Shown here: one piece after another, positions 22,349-29,287 of the stretch | Layout: each line of letters begins with the position of its first letter | Position numbering within the stretch: position 1 is the stretch's first letter | Position numbers and translations under genes: made by a program | Notes under the pieces: model-generated | Databases searched by the model: none | What the model was told of the DNA's origin: nothing | The model's input: only the letters and a program-made list of their open reading frames with translations | NCBI GenBank assembly: GCA_035415725.1 | Contig: DAOOGN010000054.1 | Coordinates: forward strand, 1-29,287 | Direction of reading: 5' to 3' | DNA length: 29,287 nucleotides | Origin: DSWT01 sp035415725 | Lineage (GTDB): Bacteria; Chloroflexota; Anaerolineae; B4-G1; SLSP01

Positions 22349-22407
22349 TGGTTTCTTACTGCGACTCCACGAAATCCTGAAGAACCTGTTTTTTTATAGA
22401 AGGGCAG

Positions 22408-23058
22408 ATGGCTGGAAGGATTACGGCGCTGGAACCGCAAAAGCATTCCGGCGACCGGGTTAACGTTTATCTGGATGATGAATTTGCCTTTGGGTTAGCC
22501 GTGCTCGTCGCGGCCAATTTGCGCGTGGGGATGACCCTCACCGCTGAGCAAATCGCGGCGCTACGACTGGCTGACGAGGTGGAGCGCGCCCATGAGCAGG
22601 CGTTGAACTATCTCTCTTACCGCCCTCGTAGCACGGCTGAACTGCAAAGTCACCTGTTGAAAAGTGATTTTAGCGCGGTGGCGGTCGCCGAAGTGCTGCA
22701 TCGTCTGCGTGAAGTCGGCCTGGTGGACGATGAGGCTTTTGCGCGTTACTGGATCGACAATCGCGCCCGGTTCCGCCCCAGAGGCAAACGGATGTTGGAG
22801 CAAGAATTGCGTCAAAAAGACATCGCGTCACGCACCATCGAAGCGGCGTTGATGGATTACGACGAGGTCGCCGCCGCCCGGCAAGTGGCGGAAGAACAGG
22901 CTCGCCGTCTGGCGCACTTACCCCCTGAGGCTGCCCGTCGCCGCCTGTGGGATCGCATGATGCGGCGCGGTTTCTCACCGGACATCATCCAGGAGGTTCT
23001 CGCTACCCGGCCCTTCTCTCAACTTGATACCGAAGAAAGCGAGGCATACTGGACATGA
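22408..23058 (+). CDS. recX: Regulatory protein RecX
   Basis: Cytosolic modulator of RecA, 216 residues, all helical. The family limits RecA filament growth in recombination and SOS response. The N-terminal part (RVNVYLDDEFAFGLAVLVAANL) is the usual RecX lead-in of Firmicutes/Chloroflexota type. The repeats of three-helix units follow: ALNYLSYRPRSTAELQSHL, then VGLVDDEAFARYWIDNR with the diagnostic LVDDEAFA, then GKRMLEQELRQKDI and a last unit ending in RRGFSPDIIQEVL. GAAGGG before the ATG supports the start. Its stop overlaps the start of rny by four bases (ATGA), so the two genes are coupled. No recA gene is in the window. Confidence 0.9.
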   Translation: MAGRITALEPQKHSGDRVNVYLDDEFAFGLAVLVAANLRVGMTLTAEQIAALRLADEVERAHEQALNYLSYRPRSTAELQSHLLKSDFSAVAVAEVLHRLREVGLVDDEAFARYWIDNRARFRPRGKRMLEQELRQKDIASRTIEAALMDYDEVAAARQVAEEQARRLAHLPPEAARRRLWDRMMRRGFSPDIIQEVLATRPFSQLDTEESEAYWT

Positions 23059-24587
23059 ACGATTGGTTACTTCCCATACTCCTCTTGCTGGTGGGGATGG
23101 CTGTAGGCAGTTTCATCGGCTACAGAGTACGTCAGGCCCATGACCAAAAAGAAGCCGGGGACCTGGAAGGGATGCGCACCCGACTTCTGGAAGAGGCCGA
23201 AAAGCAGGCGCGCGATACGGTGCTCAACGCCAAAGACGAGGCGCTCAGACTCCGCCTCGATCTGGAGGCGGAGATGGAACATCGCGGCGAAAAGCTGCGA
23301 CGTGAGGAAGAGCGGATACAGGCCCGGCGTGAACAATTGGACGTCCGGCAGGATCGCATTGACAAGCGCGAGCAAATGCTCAATAAGCGCCAAAGCGTGT
23401 TGGACAAGCGCACCAATGATCTGGAAAAATTGGAAGAGGAGCAACGCCAGGAGTTGGCGCGCGTGGCAAATCTCTCCACGGAGGAGGCGCGCGAGGTGCT
23501 TTTGGAGCGGGTGGCCGAAGAGAGCCGTCAGGACATGGCCCGGGTGATCCGCGAAGAGGAAATGCGGGCTAAGGAAGAAGCCGAACGTCGCGCGCGTGAG
23601 ATTGTGACCGTGGTCGTGCAACGCATCGCCACAGAGCAGGTCGCCGAGTTGACGACGAAAACGCTGGAGATCCCCAACGATGAACTCAAGGGGCGGATCA
23701 TCGGGCGCGGCGGGCGCAACATCCGCGTCTTTGAGCAGAAGGCCGGCGTCGATGTTATCGTCGATGACAGCCCTGAGATGATCACCATTTCATCCTTTAA
23801 TCCCATCATGCGTGAAGTGGCTGCCCGCGCCATGCACCGTCTGGTTACCGATGGACGTATCCATCCGGCACGCATCGAGAAGCTGCTGGAAAAGGCCCGC
23901 GAAGAGGTCGATCAAATCATGAAAGAGCAGGCCGAGCGTGCGGTTTACGAGGCCGAAGTGCCCGCGTTGCATCCTGAGTTGATGAAGCTCCTGGGGCGTC
24001 TGTACTTCCGCACCAGTTATGGACAGAATCAGTTGGCGCACGCCGTGGAGACGGCCAAACTGTCCAGCCTGCTGGCGGCGGAGTTGGGGGCGGACGCCGA
24101 AGTAGCCCGTCTGGGGGGGCTGCTGCACGACATTGGCAAAGCTGTGGATTTCGAGGTTGAAGGCACCCACGCGATGATCGGCGCAGAACTGGCCACACGC
24201 TATGGCGTTTCGGAGACCATCGTCAACGCGATTGCTTCGCACCATCACGAGGCCGAGCAGCAAAGTCTTGAGGCCATCATCGTGGAGACCGCCGATGCGA
24301 TCTCCGGTGCACGGCCCGGCGCGCGCCGCGAGAGTCTGGAGCATTACATCAAGCGCATCCGTGCGCTGGAAGACATCGCGCGCTCTTTCCCCGGCGTCGA
24401 AGAGGCTTATGCGATTCAGGCCGGGCGTGAAATGCGCATCATCGTCCGCCCCGGCGACGTGGATGATCTGGCGGCTTTGCGTCTTTCCCGCGACGTGGCG
24501 CACAAGATCGAGGACACGATGGAATATCCGGGGCAGATCAAAGTCACCGTCATCCGCGAAACACGGGCGGTGGAGTACGCCAAGTAA
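23055..24587 (+). CDS. rny: Ribonuclease Y
   Basis: Membrane-anchored endoribonuclease that starts bulk mRNA decay, 510 residues. It has an N-terminal helix (LLPILLLLVGMAVGSFIGY, residues 4-22), then a highly charged coiled coil to about 190 (EEAEKQARDT, EEERIQARREQLDVR and so on), then a KH RNA-binding domain with GRIIGRGGRNIRVFE at about 213-227, and the HD domain with His358-Asp359 in LHDIGKAVD. Length and order of domains equal those of known RNase Y. It is coupled to recX through ATGA. A perfect 18-bp hairpin with TTTT follows the gene. Nothing is missing. Confidence 0.95.
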   Translation: MNDWLLPILLLLVGMAVGSFIGYRVRQAHDQKEAGDLEGMRTRLLEEAEKQARDTVLNAKDEALRLRLDLEAEMEHRGEKLRREEERIQARREQLDVRQDRIDKREQMLNKRQSVLDKRTNDLEKLEEEQRQELARVANLSTEEAREVLLERVAEESRQDMARVIREEEMRAKEEAERRAREIVTVVVQRIATEQVAELTTKTLEIPNDELKGRIIGRGGRNIRVFEQKAGVDVIVDDSPEMITISSFNPIMREVAARAMHRLVTDGRIHPARIEKLLEKAREEVDQIMKEQAERAVYEAEVPALHPELMKLLGRLYFRTSYGQNQLAHAVETAKLSSLLAAELGADAEVARLGGLLHDIGKAVDFEVEGTHAMIGAELATRYGVSETIVNAIASHHHEAEQQSLEAIIVETADAISGARPGARRESLEHYIKRIRALEDIARSFPGVEEAYAIQAGREMRIIVRPGDVDDLAALRLSRDVAHKIEDTMEYPGQIKVTVIRETRAVEYAK

Positions 24588-24618
24588 GGTCCACGGAGCG
24601 AATGGATTTTAACGGATG

Positions 24619-24660
24619 ACAGACCTGACAGGCTTTCTAAAGCCTGTCAGGTCTGTTTTA
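24619..24660 (+). terminator. Intrinsic terminator after rny
   Basis: ACAGACCTGACAGGCTTT (24619-24636) and its exact complement (24639-24656) form an 18-bp stem with only CT unpaired, followed by TTTTA overlapping the stem end. It lies 31 bases after the rny stop and between two converging genes. It shares ACCTGACA with the hairpin at 28654-28697. Confidence 0.8.
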
Positions 24661-25564
24661 TCCACAGCTCGACGGTCGTCTGGTAGTCGAGTCGAAGCGT
24701 GGTTCTTAGTTCTGGCAGAGCCTCCGCAGGCAGTAAAAGATCAACGGCGCTGTAGCCGGCGTGCGCGGCCAGCCCACGGAGCGCATCAACAGCGCATGCC
24801 GGTGAAACAGAGGGCGGCAACCAGGCATAACCGTCGGCCTGGGTGGGGTTGCGGAACTGCTCGCGCAGTCCGACCACCAGAGGGATGCCCTCGAGTTCTC
24901 CGTACCATACGTTGCGCCGCAGTGCGCTGAGTTCGGCGAGCGCCAGCGTCGGCCAGAGCGTCTCCCACCCTTGTACGCCGCACTGATACCGTCCAATGCG
25001 CAGTGCCAGGCGCTCCGGCGGCCCGCTATCGTGGGATAAGGGGGCGAGGGGTGGGGGCGTCCCCCCTGTCGCCGATTGCATCTCTTGGGCGCGTTGCCAC
25101 GGTTGAAAACCCACACGCCGGTAAAAGCCGATCATCTTCGGCTCCGGCTGCGTGGTGAGCGCCGTACAGTCGAGCGCACGGGCTTGTTCCACCCCGGCCT
25201 CAATCAAGGCTCGCCCCACGCCCCGCCCCTGCCAGGCGCGGTGGATGTAGAGCACCGATAAATGCAGATGGGGGCCGAAGGGCGCCGGTTCGCGGTTGAT
25301 GTAGTATTCGGCTTCGCCGATGATATCCCCTTCACTTGTGGCGACGAGCGGCATGTGCCCCCGCAGCAATAGCGTGTTGAGGTGGATGGCGCAAGTCTCG
25401 ACGCTCATCCAGTCGCCGCCGTTGTACCAGCGTCCGAAGAGAGTCAGCGTCGCTGCGTCTGCCGGCTGACGGGTGTAGGGATCGCGCCACACGTCCACTG
25501 TACTACAATGGACGGCGCTGATCGCGGCAGCGTCGGCCAGCGTGGCCGGGCGGATGGTTAGCAT
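24647..25564 (-). CDS. GNAT-family N-acetyltransferase with extra C-terminal domain
   Basis: 305 residues. The first 160 or so are a GNAT domain: MLTIRPATLADAAAISAV opens it, and YIHRAWQGRGVGRALIEAGV holds the acetyl-CoA pyrophosphate loop (Q/R-x-x-G-x-G/A), followed by MIGFYRRVGFQPWQ. The remaining 130 residues (from LALRIGRYQCGVQGW) look like a degenerate second domain of the same size and end in VELWIKQT. Tandem GNATs with one active half are known. The longer frame up to 25660 runs into the tRNA-Pro gene, so the start is the ATG at 25564, which begins the conserved domain. Substrate unknown. The 3' end runs into the rny terminator stem by a few bases. Confidence 0.8.
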   Translation of the reverse strand: MLTIRPATLADAAAISAVHCSTVDVWRDPYTRQPADAATLTLFGRWYNGGDWMSVETCAIHLNTLLLRGHMPLVATSEGDIIGEAEYYINREPAPFGPHLHLSVLYIHRAWQGRGVGRALIEAGVEQARALDCTALTTQPEPKMIGFYRRVGFQPWQRAQEMQSATGGTPPPLAPLSHDSGPPERLALRIGRYQCGVQGWETLWPTLALAELSALRRNVWYGELEGIPLVVGLREQFRNPTQADGYAWLPPSVSPACAVDALRGLAAHAGYSAVDLLLPAEALPELRTTLRLDYQTTVELWIKQT

Positions 25565-25627
25565 AGGGCACGTCGTAGGGACGGATACGGAATGATCAAT
25601 GCAGGTTAACACAGATGCTTTCTTGAG

Positions 25628-25701
25628 TCGGGGCGTAGGGATTTGAACCCTAGACCTCACGGACCCGAACCGTGCGCGCTACCAAACTGCGCTACGCCCC
25701 G
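25628..25701 (-). tRNA. tRNA-Pro (anticodon CGG)
   Basis: On the minus strand the acceptor stem CGGGGCG pairs with CGCCCCG, the D arm is CGCAGTTTGGTAGCG, the anticodon stem CACGG/CCGTG holds TTCGGGT (anticodon CGG at 25667-25665, reading CCG), and the T arm is TAGGG-TTCAAAT-CCCTA. Discriminator is A. CCA is not encoded. Starting with C1 is usual for tRNA-Pro. Confidence 0.95.
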
Positions 25702-25711
25702 AACAGGAAAG

Positions 25712-25739
25712 ATTATACCGCAGTTTGGGGTTTTGACAA
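25712..25739 (-). promoter_or_regulatory. Promoter of tRNA-Pro
   Basis: TTGTCA (25739-25734) and perfect TATAAT (25717-25712) with a 16-base spacer, 10 bases before the mature tRNA 5' end. Confidence 0.87.
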
Positions 25740-25750
25740 GCATCCCGTTC

Positions 25751-25778
25751 TTGCCCTTTTTTTCGATACTGTTATGAT
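25751..25778 (+). promoter_or_regulatory. Promoter of uppP
   Basis: TTGCCC (25751-25756) and TATGAT (25773-25778) are 16 bases apart; the -10 box ends 27 bases before the GTG start. It is divergent from the tRNA-Pro promoter, only 11 bases away. Confidence 0.6.
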
Positions 25779-25805
25779 AGCTCCATCTTTTTCTGGAGGT
25801 GGGGC

Positions 25806-26612
25806 GTGTCATGGTGGCAAGCGATCCTGTTGGGTGTTCTCCAAGGTGTGACGGAATTCCTGCCGGTGAGTAGTTCGGGACATCTGGTCATTGTCCCCTA
25901 TCTGCTGGGGTGGCCCGCTCCCGGCTTGATACTCGATACTATCCTGCATCTGGGAACACTGGTGGCGATTGTCGTCTATTTCTGGGGCGATCTCTGGCGT
26001 CTGATCAAGGCTGCCTGGCGTAGTCTACGACTGCGCCGGTTGGATGACCCCGACGCGCGTTTGGCCTGGGCTATTGTCGTGGGGACGATCCCGGCGGCTA
26101 TCCTTGGCTTTTTGTGGCAGGATCTCTTTGAGCAGTTGTTTGGGATGCCCCAAGCCGTGGCCGGATTTCTGCTCGTCACGGCGGCGTTGCTGCTCCTGGC
26201 AGAGTATTTCGGCCGGCGTGAAATGCTGCTCGCGGCGATGCCGTGGTGGCACGCGGTGTTGATCGGCCTGGCGCAAGCGCTGGCGATAGCCCCCGGCCTG
26301 AGCCGTTCCGGTGCGACGATTGCCGCCGGCTTGTTACTCGGCTATCGTCGTGAAGAGGCGACCCGCTTCAGCTTTCTCCTCGCCGTGCCCATCATCCTCG
26401 GCAGTGGTCTGTATTCACTTTTGCAGGCAGCGCAGGCCGGGTTGGATTTATCTCACTTCCAGGTCCTGGGCGCCGGCTTTCTCGCTGCGGCGCTCACCGG
26501 CTATCTGGCGATTGCCGGGCTGTTGTTGCTGGTGCGTCGCCGGAGCCTGTGGCCGTTTGCCGTTTACTGTGCTGCCTTGGGCACCCTCGTGCTGAGCGGA
26601 GTGCTGGGGTGA
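25806..26612 (+). CDS. uppP: Undecaprenyl-diphosphatase UppP (BacA)
   Basis: Integral membrane phosphatase of 268 residues that removes one phosphate from undecaprenyl diphosphate, so that the lipid carrier can be reused for peptidoglycan and glycans. The two diagnostic motifs are present: GVTEFLPVSSSGHL at about 14-27 with the conserved Glu, and PGLSRSGATIAAG in the middle, with the catalytic Arg and Ser. About eight hydrophobic helices. GTG start, fixed by GGAGG 6 bases upstream. Its stop overlaps the GTG start of the next gene (GTGA). The glycan operons of this window depend on the same polyprenyl carrier pool. UppP activity is also linked to bacitracin tolerance in other bacteria. Confidence 0.93.
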   Translation: MSWWQAILLGVLQGVTEFLPVSSSGHLVIVPYLLGWPAPGLILDTILHLGTLVAIVVYFWGDLWRLIKAAWRSLRLRRLDDPDARLAWAIVVGTIPAAILGFLWQDLFEQLFGMPQAVAGFLLVTAALLLLAEYFGRREMLLAAMPWWHAVLIGLAQALAIAPGLSRSGATIAAGLLLGYRREEATRFSFLLAVPIILGSGLYSLLQAAQAGLDLSHFQVLGAGFLAAALTGYLAIAGLLLLVRRRSLWPFAVYCAALGTLVLSGVLG

Positions 26613-27442
26613 GACGCTGGCCTGCGGCGTTGCTGGCGCTGTTGTGCATGATGACAGGATGCGCCGTTCCTGGGGTGCTCGTTCCTACGCCAACGCCGTT
26701 GCCGGCGCCGGTCACTCCCCAGATGATGCAAATGGCGTGCTCCGACAATCTCACTCCCCTGGTCATGGCGCTCGCTTCAGCCTATCAAAGTGCAGAGCCG
26801 GGAGTGCAGATAGTGGTGGTAGAACGTGCGGACACACTGGCCTATCAGGCTCTCGTCAACGGCGATGTCGATATGGCGGCCCTGAGCTGGCTGCCTACGA
26901 CGGTATCTGAAGAGGTATGGCATGCTCCTTTTGCGCGGGATGGATTGGCTGTGGTGGTGAACACCCGCAACGGCCTGCCGGGTCTGACGCTGGACCAGCT
27001 ACGTCAGCTCTTTCTTGGCCGGGTCGAGGATGGGGCGCCGTGGGGTGGGTTGCCGGGGACGCCACAGCTTATCAGTCGTGAAGAAGCCTCCGGTGATTAT
27101 AACTTTTTCCAGGTCCGGGTGATGGGCGATGCTCGTGTCGCCCTGACGGCGCTTCTGGCGCCTACCGGCGCCGCTGTGCGCGAAGGGGTCAGCAGCGAAC
27201 CCCTGGCGGTCGGGTATCTATCGACGGCGTGGCTGGATGGAGACGTGCGTGCCTTGACGATTGAGGGCATCCCCCCGGCCAACGAAACTATCGCCGCCGG
27301 ATTGTATCCACTCTCCCGTGATCTTTTCCTCGCCACGTTGGGGGAACCGCAAGGCATGGCTCGCCTCTTTATTCAATGGGCGCTTAGTCCTGAGGGGCAG
27401 AGTATCGTCACGGCTCACCGTTTTACCCCGCTCTCGCCATAA
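26609..27442 (+). CDS. PstS-like substrate-binding lipoprotein
   Basis: 277-residue exported protein. The short signal ends in the lipobox MTGC with Cys18, so it is expected to be lipid-anchored outside. After a Pro/Thr linker it has a periplasmic-binding fold of the PstS/PBP-like type: ACSDNLTPLVMALASAYQS, then VNGDVDMAALSWLP, GLAVVVNTRNGLPGLTLDQLRQLFLGR, and ISREEASGDYNFFQ, where ESG-T-type residues would bind phosphate (EASGDY here). The end AISPEGQ-like WALSPEGQSIV is usual. The GTG start overlaps the uppP stop, so it is coupled to uppP. No PstC, PstA or PstB genes follow. Ligand phosphate is inferred by family; other small anions are possible. Confidence 0.8.
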   Translation: MRRWPAALLALLCMMTGCAVPGVLVPTPTPLPAPVTPQMMQMACSDNLTPLVMALASAYQSAEPGVQIVVVERADTLAYQALVNGDVDMAALSWLPTTVSEEVWHAPFARDGLAVVVNTRNGLPGLTLDQLRQLFLGRVEDGAPWGGLPGTPQLISREEASGDYNFFQVRVMGDARVALTALLAPTGAAVREGVSSEPLAVGYLSTAWLDGDVRALTIEGIPPANETIAAGLYPLSRDLFLATLGEPQGMARLFIQWALSPEGQSIVTAHRFTPLSP

Positions 27443-27598
27443 ACCGTTTCTTCACTCTCCCCTCCCTTTTAAGGCAGGGGAGATGAGGCTTATAGGGCTT
27501 CTGCTGGAATGCGTCAGGATTGACGTCAGCCTGGCTCGAATCCAGTGGCGGGAGGATGGGATGTGACGTCTCTCAAACAATCCATCAGGAGGCGCATG
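27443..27598. other. Spacer with C-rich imperfect hairpin
   Basis: CTCTCCCCTCCCTTTTAAGGCAGGGGAGA can form an imperfect stem after the PstS-like gene, but no U tract follows. The remainder carries the ribosome site of the next gene. Confidence 0.4.
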
Positions 27599-28636
27599 AT
27601 GAATGAGAGAGTGTGGCGTTGGAAAGGTCGGATCGGCAGTCTCAAATGGGAAGGGGGTCTGCTCTTTGTTTTAGCGGCACTGCTCGCTGGCGCCGGCATC
27701 GTCAACCTTAGCACGGTGCTGAATAACCCCACTGCTTCCCAGGAAGTCACCCTTGCCCAACTCGTTAACGGCGACATCGCCACCAGCCGGTATGTCAGCG
27801 TTTCCGGGCTGGCGGCTTACGATCTGGGGTACGAGAAGACTGCCAGTGGGAAAACAACAGAAACATACTATTTTCTCATTGATCCCTCTAGCGGCGATAT
27901 GGTTTTGGTCCAACACGCTGCGGCCCTCGCTGTTCCCAAAGAAGCCAACGCGGCCACGATCACCGGCATGACACGTCCCATCCCTGCCGATTTGCAGGAG
28001 GCGATGAAAGAAGATGAGACTTTGTTCGCCCGCAACGATCTCAGGACCACCATGGCGCTTTATATCGAAGATGGCGCGCAGCCGCCCACGACCGCAAGCA
28101 GCGTTGTCATGCTGGCGTTAGGTCTCATCGGCGTGGGCATAGGCAGTATCCCTTTTTTTCTCCCCCACACGGTATTTGTGCCTTACCCTCTCGCGGCTAC
28201 CGCAGTGCCGTCAACCAAACGGGGTGGGGTAAGAGCGACCGGAAAGTTCGTCCAATTGAAAAGCGTTACCCCCCTTGAAATCGGAGCACGCACCCGCCAT
28301 TTCACCAACGCTATCGCCAATATCATTCCCCAAGGCGAACATGGTCTGCTGATCTATATTCACTACATCCTGAAGACCAAAACTTATGGTGTAACGGTCA
28401 AAACGACGGCCACGGATTGGGGCGCTTTCATCGGCAAAGACGATGTTGTCGCCGTGGAGGCGGGGAAAATCTTCGGTTGGCGGGACAAGTGGGCGATGCG
28501 TTTTCAATATAGCGGGGCGAAGGGAAGACCGGAGACGCTGTATGTCATTTTCGCTGACGCCGGCGCTCAAGTGGATGGTGTGAAGTTGCTGCGCGCGATG
28601 CAGTTCTCCGTCAGCACAGGCGTTATTGCGCCATAG
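27599..28636 (+). CDS. Membrane protein of unknown function (two helices)
   Basis: 345 residues, not recognised. Helix one is LLFVLAALLAGAGIVNLSTVL (about 20-40). It is followed by an external part of about 140 residues with VSVSGLAAYDLGYEKT and YYFLIDPSSGDMVLVQHAA. Helix two is SSVVMLALGLIGVGIGSIPFFL (near 180-200). The C-terminal 140 residues, inside, end with a beta-rich module (LLIYIHYILKTKTYGV, WRDKWAMRFQYSG). No catalytic motif stands out. AGGAGG lies 6 bases before the ATG at 27599, so I prefer it to ATG 27596 or the ATG at 27545. It ends 17 bases before the bidirectional hairpin at 28654. Confidence 0.75.
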   Translation: MNERVWRWKGRIGSLKWEGGLLFVLAALLAGAGIVNLSTVLNNPTASQEVTLAQLVNGDIATSRYVSVSGLAAYDLGYEKTASGKTTETYYFLIDPSSGDMVLVQHAAALAVPKEANAATITGMTRPIPADLQEAMKEDETLFARNDLRTTMALYIEDGAQPPTTASSVVMLALGLIGVGIGSIPFFLPHTVFVPYPLAATAVPSTKRGGVRATGKFVQLKSVTPLEIGARTRHFTNAIANIIPQGEHGLLIYIHYILKTKTYGVTVKTTATDWGAFIGKDDVVAVEAGKIFGWRDKWAMRFQYSGAKGRPETLYVIFADAGAQVDGVKLLRAMQFSVSTGVIAP

Positions 28637-28653
28637 CACAGAGGGTACGCTAC

Positions 28654-28700
28654 AAACCTGACACCTCACTTGGACCCAAAAGTGAGGTGTCAGGTTTTAG
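28654..28700. terminator. Bidirectional terminator-like hairpin between converging genes
   Basis: AAACCTGACACCTCACTT (28654-28671) pairs perfectly with 28680-28697 around GGACCCAA. The stem is 18 bp and TTTT follows on the plus strand. It separates the unknown membrane protein from mscL. The ACCTGACA core is shared with the rny hairpin. Confidence 0.75.
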
Positions 28701-28712
28701 TATTCAGTTGTG

Positions 28713-29153
28713 CTATCCTTCCAACGACGATGTGCAATGTGGGCAGCGGGTCGCTTTGAGGGGAATGTCCGTAAAGCAATAGGGGCACAGTTTGCTTGTC
28801 GGCTCGGCGGGCGCAGCAGGTTCTTGTTTCTTTAGACGATTGAACGCGCGCACGACAAAAAAGATCACCAGGGCGACAATGACGAAGTCCAGCACTGTGT
28901 TGAGGAAAACGCCGTAATTGATTGTGGCGGCCCCGGCCTCTTTCGCTGCGGCCAGACTTGCGTAGTCCTGCCCCGAGAGATTGATGAACAGGTTTGAGAA
29001 GTCCACCTTGCCGAGAAGCAAGCCGATCGGGGGCATTAAAATATCGTTGACAAAAGATGTCACGATCTTGCCAAAGGCCCCGCCGATAATCACGGCCACG
29101 GCTAAATCGAGGACATTACTCCGCATAAGGAATTTTTGGAACTCTTGCCACAT
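28713..29153 (-). CDS. mscL: Large-conductance mechanosensitive channel MscL with C-terminal zinc ribbon
   Basis: 146 residues. The canonical MscL part comes first: FLMRSNVLDLAVAVIIGGAFGKIVTS (helix 1, pore lining), then NDILMPPIGLLLG, an external loop, then NYGVFLNTVLDFVIVALVIFFVVRAFNRLKK (helix 2). The channel opens under membrane tension to release solutes at osmotic downshock. After a Pro/Ala linker the tail has CPYC (Cys123, Cys126) and CPHC (Cys137, Cys140) with 10 residues between, a zinc-ribbon pattern in place of the usual short helical bundle. AGGAGA before the ATG fixes the start. No overlap with neighbours; a hairpin terminator follows. Confidence 0.93.
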   Translation of the reverse strand: MWQEFQKFLMRSNVLDLAVAVIIGGAFGKIVTSFVNDILMPPIGLLLGKVDFSNLFINLSGQDYASLAAAKEAGAATINYGVFLNTVLDFVIVALVIFFVVRAFNRLKKQEPAAPAEPTSKLCPYCFTDIPLKATRCPHCTSSLEG

Positions 29154-29287
29154 AGTTGGTCTCCTGTAATGAAAATAGTTAAAAGTTGCCAGTTGAAAAA
29201 TCTGTACCCCGTACTCACAAAACTATACAAAAATTGTATCTATTCAGGCTCGTAAACCTGACGAAGCCACTTATTCCCTATGCCAGG
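29154..29287. other. Upstream region of mscL, window end
   Basis: AT-rich DNA containing the mscL ribosome site. A TATAGT on the minus strand near 29223 could be a -10 box, but no good -35 is seen. No gene begins before the window ends. Confidence 0.4.

Noticed and set aside
25565..25660. Longer N-terminus of the GNAT protein
   Set aside because: It would translate through part of the tRNA-Pro gene, and the conserved GNAT domain begins at the ATG at 25564.
1..29287. CRISPR array or phage region
   Set aside because: No regularly spaced direct repeats and no phage structural or integrase genes were seen.

Overview
The window looks like a chromosomal segment of a member of the Chloroflexota (Anaerolineae-like). 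This is inferred from the gene mix: many GT87/DUF2029 membrane glycosyltransferases, a lone Flp pilin, a lipoprotein-type penicillin-binding protein, RNase Y following RecX, an MscL with a zinc-ribbon tail, abundant hairpin-type intergenic repeats, and tRNA genes without encoded CCA. The genetic code is standard, and TGA is used as a normal stop in most genes.

Region 1 (1-4,700) starts at what looks like an insertion-sequence end next to a truncated gene. It continues as a leftward glycan-assembly operon: a GT2 polyprenyl-phosphate sugar synthase at 3962-4663, an intact GT87 at 2747-3955, a broken GT87 at 1488-2718 and an intact GT87 at 255-1454. Region 2 (4,700-11,700) is mixed. It holds a small doubtful ORF, a bidirectional terminator, an Flp pilin, a Maf nucleotide pyrophosphatase overlapping a lipoprotein PBP, a DeoR regulator followed by an MsmX/UgpC-type ABC ATPase, a LON-domain protein that is probably leaderless, and tRNA-Leu(GAG) with a consensus promoter and terminator.

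Region 3 (11,755-20,622) is a second, larger leftward glycan operon. In transcription order it encodes a PIG-V-like mannosyltransferase, a GT2 synthase, an NAD-dependent sugar epimerase, a 509-residue polytopic membrane protein, an intact GT87, a decayed stretch (a 509-aa-family C-terminal scrap plus an IS630 transposase remnant), and two overlapping GT87 genes. Each of those last two is thrown out of frame by one extra G in a poly-G tract (G10 and G8). The two GT2 enzymes can be expected to load sugars onto polyprenyl phosphate inside the cell, and the GT-C membrane enzymes to use those donors outside. Six GT87 paralogues, three of them broken, show a fast-evolving and possibly phase-variable surface-glycan locus. 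Sequencing error in the homopolymers is the main competing explanation.

Region 4 (20,623-22,400) has one small unknown membrane protein and much non-coding DNA. It includes MITE-like inverted repeats and a roughly 350-nt hairpin-rich stretch between an extended -10 and a strong terminator, which is a candidate structured RNA. Region 5 (22,408-29,287) is ordinary chromosome: recX-rny, a GNAT protein, tRNA-Pro(CGG), uppP coupled to a PstS-like lipoprotein, an unknown two-TM membrane protein, and mscL. Nothing resembling a CRISPR array, prophage or restriction system was seen.
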